A stretch of DNA of 64,000 nt from Gemmatimonadota bacterium (GTDB lineage Bacteria; Gemmatimonadota; Gemmatimonadetes; Gemmatimonadales; Gemmatimonadaceae). Both the position numbers and the translations under genes were made by a program. Position 1 is the first letter of the stretch, and the number at the start of each line of letters is the position of its first letter. Positions 60,003 to 64,000 of the stretch are shown one piece after another. The notes under the pieces were generated by a model. The model saw only the letters and a list, made by a program, of their open reading frames with translations, made no database searches and was not told the origin of the DNA. The stretch covers positions 558,001 through 622,000 of the forward strand of contig JADJNZ010000001.1 in the NCBI GenBank assembly GCA_016714015.1, in the 5' to 3' direction.

Positions 60003-61667
60003 CTACTTGGCCTTGGCCTTCTTCGCCGCCGGCTTCTTGGCCTTGGGCTCCTTCTCCGCCTTCTCGGCCTTCGCCGGCTTCTCCGCCTTCGGCTCCTTCA
60101 CCGCAGCCTTCTTCCCCTTCCCCTTCTTCTCCTCGGCGGCCGGCGCGGCCACCTCGGCGACGACGGGCGCGGCCGGCTCCTCGACCATGCCGAGGAGCAG
60201 CAGGCCCTGCGGGATCCCCGCCGGCTTGCCACCACCACGACGGTTGCTCGGCACCGAGCGCGGACCCATCCCGCGCGGGGCGGGCGCCGACGGCGCTGCC
60301 GTCGGCGTCGCGGCCTTCTCGGCCACGGCGAGCTGGTCGGCGATGCTCGCCGCACCCGAGGCCGCGAGGACCTCGAACGCTTCGCCGCGCTTGCGGAGGT
60401 CCACGAGGCCCGCGTCGTGCGCATCCTTGAGGATGCGCGCGAAGTTGCGCTCGGAGAGCGACTCGCTGTCGCGGCCGAGGAGCTGGTGGGCCTTCACGCG
60501 CACCGTCTCGCTCGGGACCGGATCCTCGGTGTTGGCGACCGCGGCGACCGCATCACGCACGAGGCCGAAGGCCTCGTCGCGCGTGAGACGGATGCCACCG
60601 GCGCCGATGGACGGGTCGCCGGCGGGACGCGGCGCGTGCTGCTCGCGCGGCGGACGCGGCGCATGATGCGAGCGCGGCGCGTGCGCCGGCGCAGCGGCCG
60701 GAGCCGACGGCGCGGCGACCGTCTCGGTGGCATCGGCGGCGACGGCCGCGGTGCCCTCGGCGGGGGTGCTGCCCCCCTCGCGCGGACGGTCGTCGCGATC
60801 GCGACCGCGACCACCACGACCACGACGACCGCGACGGCCACGGCCCTCGCGCTCCTCGCGCTCGCCACGCTCACGCTCGCCCTCGGCGGCGGGAGCCGAC
60901 GACGCGGCGGCGGACTCGACGGCCTTGCCCTTGGGCGGACCGACCTCGAGCTGGCCGTTCTCCAGCTTGTGCACGTGGAGCAGGCCCTTCGACTGCGCCT
61001 CGAGGCAGAAGCGCGAGAACTTCGACATGCCGAGATCCTTCTCGTCGAAGCTCGCGTCGATCTCCTGCATGACCTGCTTGAGGCGGTCGGAGCGCATGAC
61101 GTCGCCGTTCTTCTGCATCCGGCCGATCGCCTCGGTCACCAGCTCGTACGGGTCCCACTTCTTGGTGCCCGACTCCTCGCCCGACTTCACGAGGCCGGCG
61201 AGGGCGTTGTAGCTGTAGTACTCGTCGCAGTTCTGGACGAGGAGGTCGCTCGACGACTCGCGGATGCCGACGCCGATGACGTACTTGCCGTACTCCTTGA
61301 GCTTGAGCACGAGCGACGAGAAGTCGCTGTCGCCCGAGAGCAGGATGTAGGTGCCGATCTCGGGGCGGGTGAAGACGAGCTCGATCGCGTCGACGGCGAG
61401 GCGGATGTCGGTCGCGTTCTTCTTCGACGAGCCGTAGGCCGGGGCGAAGATGAGGTCGATCGACGACTCGCTGAGCGGCACGATGTACTGCGGATAGCGG
61501 CGCCAGTCGGCGTAGGCGCGCTGGACCGCGACCTTGCCGGAGATGATGGCGCTGCTGAGGAGGTTGCGGAGCTCCGTCTGCAGGTCGGAGCGGATCCCCA
61601 TCGTGACGTTGTCGAAGTCGATGAGGAGGGCGGCGTTGGGCGCGTGGGAATGGGCGCCGGCGGTCAT
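60003..61667 (-). CDS. NYN-domain ribonuclease-like protein with LOTUS domains
   Basis: Product of 554 residues from the ATG at 61667. The NYN (PIN-like RNase) domain covers about 10-165: ALLIDFDNVTMGI, YADWRRYPQYIVPL, KKNATDIRLAVDAIELVFTR and ILLSGDSDFSSLVLKLKEYG hold the acidic metal-binding residues. An OST-HTH/LOTUS domain follows (DPYELVTEAIGRMQKNGDVM, then SRFCLEAQSKGLLHV). Next is an Arg/Gly-rich linker (GRRGRRGRGGRGRDRDD), a second LOTUS-like domain (RDEAFGLVRDAVAAVANTED) and a Lys/Ala-rich tail of about 60 residues. RNA binding or cleavage is likely. An upstream ATG at 61748 is possible. Confidence 0.83.
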   Translation of the reverse strand: MTAGAHSHAPNAALLIDFDNVTMGIRSDLQTELRNLLSSAIISGKVAVQRAYADWRRYPQYIVPLSESSIDLIFAPAYGSSKKNATDIRLAVDAIELVFTRPEIGTYILLSGDSDFSSLVLKLKEYGKYVIGVGIRESSSDLLVQNCDEYYSYNALAGLVKSGEESGTKKWDPYELVTEAIGRMQKNGDVMRSDRLKQVMQEIDASFDEKDLGMSKFSRFCLEAQSKGLLHVHKLENGQLEVGPPKGKAVESAAASSAPAAEGERERGEREEREGRGRRGRRGRGGRGRDRDDRPREGGSTPAEGTAAVAADATETVAAPSAPAAAPAHAPRSHHAPRPPREQHAPRPAGDPSIGAGGIRLTRDEAFGLVRDAVAAVANTEDPVPSETVRVKAHQLLGRDSESLSERNFARILKDAHDAGLVDLRKRGEAFEVLAASGAASIADQLAVAEKAATPTAAPSAPAPRGMGPRSVPSNRRGGGKPAGIPQGLLLLGMVEEPAAPVVAEVAAPAAEEKKGKGKKAAVKEPKAEKPAKAEKAEKEPKAKKPAAKKAKAK

Positions 61668-62078
61668 CGCCTGGGGCCCCCGATGGAGCGGGGCCACCGC
61701 GGTGCGCGCAGGACGCGCGGCCGCGGAGAGGTTGGAACGAGGATGCATCTGGTCCTGGCGCGCTGCGCCAAATGAAGTGAGTGGCGCGGGGGCGCTCGCG
61801 CTCAGCCACTCGTCCGGACGCTCACACAGTCCGGAGGACGCCGCTGGCGCAAACGCGCTCCCGCCTCGGGGCGCCCGGCGTGCCGATGGTCGCGCTCCCA
61901 TGGCGGCGATCATCGACGCGCTAGGCGCGTCCCATCAGGAAACCTAGTCCGATGGGTCGCAAATGACAGTGGGGGGCCGACTTCCGCCCCTCCACCACCC
62001 CTGCGCGCCCCCCGGTGGATGCATAGACTTGAGGGGCGAAACCACCCTTTCCGCGCCCCCGTACGGGCCCCAGGCATC

Positions 62079-63284
62079 GTGAAGCACCCACGCTTCCGTA
62101 CCCGGCTGTTTCTCATCCTCGCGCTCTTCGCGTTCGTCCCGGCCATCCTCCTCACGCTGGCCTGGAGCTACGCCGCGCGCGCGACCATCCCCCAGCTCAG
62201 CGGGTCGGGGGCGTGGGAGCAGGTCGCCGCGAGCGGCGAGCGGGCGATCGCGCTCGCGCGGGCCAAGCCCGGCAGCACGGAGACCGAGGCGGCGCTCGCC
62301 GCCCATCAGGACGCCCTCGGCGAGGCGCGGGTGCGCGCGCGGCAGGTGCGCTTCATCTCGGAACGGGCGGCCACCGCGATGGCGATCGGCGGCCTGGTCA
62401 TCGTGGGGCTGCTCACGATCCTCGCCTCGCGCGTCGCGGGACACCTGAGCCGCCAGCTCTCGCGTCCGCTCGACGAGATCGTCGGCTGGACGGGCCGCAT
62501 CGCCAACGCCGAGCGGCTGCCGCTGCCGCAGGAGGGCGAGGCGAAGGGCGCGCCCGAGTTCGGCGTACTGCGGGAACGGATGCGCACCATGGCCGCCGAC
62601 CTCGAGAAGGGGCGGCAGGCGGCGCTCGAGGCGGAGCGGCTCTCGGCCTTCCGCGAGTCGGCACGCCAGGTGGCGCACGAACTGAAGAACCCGCTCACGC
62701 CCATCCGCTTCGCCATCGCGTCGCTGCGGCGCACGGCGGTGGAGGGACAGCAGGATGCGGTGGAGGTGCTCGACACGGAGTCGGCGCGACTGGAAGCGAT
62801 GGCGAAGAGCTTCGCGCAGTTCGGCCGGCTCCCCGAAGGACCGACGGCGACGGTGGACCTGCTCGAGCTCGCGCGCGAGACGGCCCGCACCACGCTGCCG
62901 GCGGAGATGACGGTGACGGTGACCGGCGACCTCGGCGTGCTGGTGCTCGGGCAGCACGATGCGCTGCAGCGGGCGCTCTCGAACGTGCTGCTCAACGCGG
63001 TCGATGCGACCGGCGGGCGCGGGACGCTCGCGGTGACGGCGCGCGTGCAGGGCGCCGAGGGAGTGCTGGCGGTGAAGGATGACGGGACCGGGATCCCCGC
63101 GGAGCAGCTGCCGCGGATCTGGGACCCGTACATGACGCAGAAGACGGGCGGGACCGGCCTCGGCCTCGCGATCGTGAAGCAGACGGTCGTGGCGCACGGG
63201 GGCCGCGTGGACGCGGTGAGCGCGCCGGGTGAGGGGACCGAGATCCGGCTCCGCTTCCCGCTCGTGAACGGACGCAACGGCTAG
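62079..63284 (+). CDS. NtrY-like sensor histidine kinase
   Basis: Membrane kinase of 401 residues from the GTG at 62079. Two transmembrane helices (about 10-30, LFLILALFAFVPAILLTLAW; about 105-125, AMAIGGLVIVGLLTILASRV) frame a short extracytoplasmic loop. A HAMP-like segment (RQLSRPLDEIVGWTGRIANA) leads to the phospho-acceptor His in ESARQVAHELKNPLTPIRFA. The ATP-binding domain has NVLLNAVDATGG (N box), VKDDGTGIPAEQL (G1) and KTGGTGLGLAIVKQ (G2). The HELKNPLTPI form is typical of NtrY/AtoS-type kinases. A response regulator begins three genes later. Confidence 0.92.
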   Translation: MKHPRFRTRLFLILALFAFVPAILLTLAWSYAARATIPQLSGSGAWEQVAASGERAIALARAKPGSTETEAALAAHQDALGEARVRARQVRFISERAATAMAIGGLVIVGLLTILASRVAGHLSRQLSRPLDEIVGWTGRIANAERLPLPQEGEAKGAPEFGVLRERMRTMAADLEKGRQAALEAERLSAFRESARQVAHELKNPLTPIRFAIASLRRTAVEGQQDAVEVLDTESARLEAMAKSFAQFGRLPEGPTATVDLLELARETARTTLPAEMTVTVTGDLGVLVLGQHDALQRALSNVLLNAVDATGGRGTLAVTARVQGAEGVLAVKDDGTGIPAEQLPRIWDPYMTQKTGGTGLGLAIVKQTVVAHGGRVDAVSAPGEGTEIRLRFPLVNGRNG

Positions 63285-63297
63285 GGGACGCATCTCA

Positions 63298-63576
63298 ATG
63301 GACGACATCGTCGCGATCGTCGGATTCTTCGGCACCGTGATCACCATCGTGATCGGGCTGCCGCTCGTGCGCGCGCACATCCGCGCGAAGGAGCGGCAGC
63401 CGATGCTCACGCCCGGCGAGCGGGAGCGCGACGAGCGCCTCGCGCGCATCGAGACCGCGGTCGAGGCGATGGCGATCGAGATCGAGCGGATCAGCGAGGG
63501 GCAGCGGTTCGTGACGCGGCTGCTCGCCGAACGCGAACCGGCGAAGGTGCTGCCGCCGCACGAGGGGACGCGCTGA
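63298..63576 (+). CDS. small one-helix membrane protein (paralogue 1)
   Basis: Product of 92 residues. One N-terminal transmembrane helix (DDIVAIVGFFGTVITIVIGL) is followed by a basic, coiled-coil-like cytoplasmic part (ERERDERLARIETAVEAMAI, EIERISEGQRFVTRLLAERE). The motif GQRFVT-LLAERE is shared with the next gene. It lies 13 bp after the kinase and overlaps the next start (TGATG). Function is unknown; a link to the kinase is inferred from the operon. Confidence 0.72.
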   Translation: MDDIVAIVGFFGTVITIVIGLPLVRAHIRAKERQPMLTPGERERDERLARIETAVEAMAIEIERISEGQRFVTRLLAEREPAKVLPPHEGTR

Positions 63577-63857
63577 TGGACGGCCCCGTCATCCTCGTCC
63601 CCGTCTTCGCGGTCGCGTTCGGCATCCCGTTCGTGCTCGCCCCGCTGGCCAAGGCGATCGCCCGCCGCATCGAGCACGGGGTGAGCGGCGGCAGCGGCGT
63701 CGATCCCGCGCTCCAGGAGCGGATGAACAACATGGAGCGCAACATCGACGTGATCGCGGTCGAGATCGAGAAGCTCGCCGAGGGCCAGCGGTTCGTGACC
63801 AAGCTCCTCGCCGAACGCGAGCGCCCCGGCGGGGTATTGCCCCCGTCCCGCGACTGA
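63576..63857 (+). CDS. small one-helix membrane protein (paralogue 2)
   Basis: Product of 93 residues, same architecture as the previous gene: a transmembrane helix (VILVPVFAVAFGIPFVLAPL), a short Gly/Ser linker, then a coiled coil (RMNNMERNIDVIAVEIEKLA) ending EGQRFVTKLLAERERPGGVL. The shared end block makes the two clear tandem paralogues. Possibly a hetero-oligomer at the membrane. Confidence 0.72.
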   Translation: MDGPVILVPVFAVAFGIPFVLAPLAKAIARRIEHGVSGGSGVDPALQERMNNMERNIDVIAVEIEKLAEGQRFVTKLLAERERPGGVLPPSRD

Positions 63858-63873
63858 CCCCCGCCACGCGCCC

Positions 63874-64000
63874 ATGCCCTCGATCCTGATCGTCGACGAC
63901 GAACCCAACATCCGCCGGATGGTGGGCGCCCTGCTCGGAGCCGAAGGCTACGAGGTCCGTGATGCGAGCGATGCGGCGGCCGGACTCGCGCGCGCGGTGG
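63874..64000 (+). CDS. response regulator, N-terminal receiver only (cut by window edge)
   Basis: Begins MPSILIVDDEPNIRRMVGAL then LGAEGYEVRDASDAAAGLAR. The acidic DD pair and the first helices of a receiver domain are visible in 42 codons; the output domain lies beyond the window. Coming after an NtrY-like kinase, it is probably an NtrC-type regulator (inference). Confidence 0.85.
   Translation, partial: MPSILIVDDEPNIRRMVGALLGAEGYEVRDASDAAAGLARAV

Overview
The window looks like a chromosomal segment from a Gemmatimonadota-type bacterium (inference: very high GC, Gram-negative-style lipoproteins and beta-barrel proteins, many GTG starts, short tRNA spacers, and an abundance of secreted propeller, Ig-like and TPR proteins). 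No rRNA is visible. Six tRNAs lie in three places: Ala-GGC, Gly-GCC and Val-GAC near 7.3-7.7 kb, Arg-ACG and Pro-CGG near 9.4-9.6 kb, and Arg-CCG at 29.6 kb.

Layout. 1-3.7 kb: F1 ATP synthase genes atpA-atpG-atpD on the minus strand, with no atpH or atpF before atpA. 4.1-7.1 kb: a coupled minus-strand cluster (MlaF-like ATPase, Nudix hydrolase, AraC-type regulator) behind a sigma-70 factor. 7.3-9.6 kb: tRNAs around a secreted TPR protein. 9.7-21.9 kb: an accessory island of less strict GC bias that begins just after tRNA-Pro. It holds gene fragments, two pairs of small lipoprotein genes, two almost identical inverted IS3-family copies, one gene cut in two by an IS copy with a 3-bp target duplication, a dead IS481-type transposase, and a small-protein plus membrane/GAF-protein pair. 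21.9-29.4 kb: a BLUF photoreceptor, a secreted metalloprotease, an RnfD-like/ApbE/FMN-binding flavin module, and a sigma-like/FecR fusion. 29.6-36.5 kb: housekeeping genes (rho, ruvX, mltG, aroH, rlmI, mutM, a methyltransferase-like gene). 36.8-43.3 kb: two tiny genes and a four-gene operon with two TldD/TldE pairs. 43.4-49.8 kb: formate dehydrogenase alpha, threonine dehydrogenase, Kbl and a sulfurtransferase. 50-59.8 kb: hypothetical and secreted proteins, an ASCH-domain protein, a ParE-type and a BrnTA toxin-antitoxin pair, a serine hydrolase, a propeller protein. 60-64 kb: a NYN/LOTUS RNA-binding protein, then an NtrY-like kinase, two paralogous one-helix proteins and the start of a response regulator.

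The most striking non-gene signal is three families of long intergenic inverted repeats. Each has arms built of short purine-rich micro-repeats: family A (GAAGGCTGAAGGATGAA arms, often around a GC palindrome), family B (GAAGGAGCGAGGAGCGAGG arms) and family C (CACAGAGGGCACAGAGAACGG arms). They sit in 5' leaders, between operon genes and at gene ends, and one supplies the C-terminal tail of MutM. A separate 22-bp tandem array lies between two divergent genes at about 51 kb. All functional statements rest on reading the protein sequences; no database search was possible.
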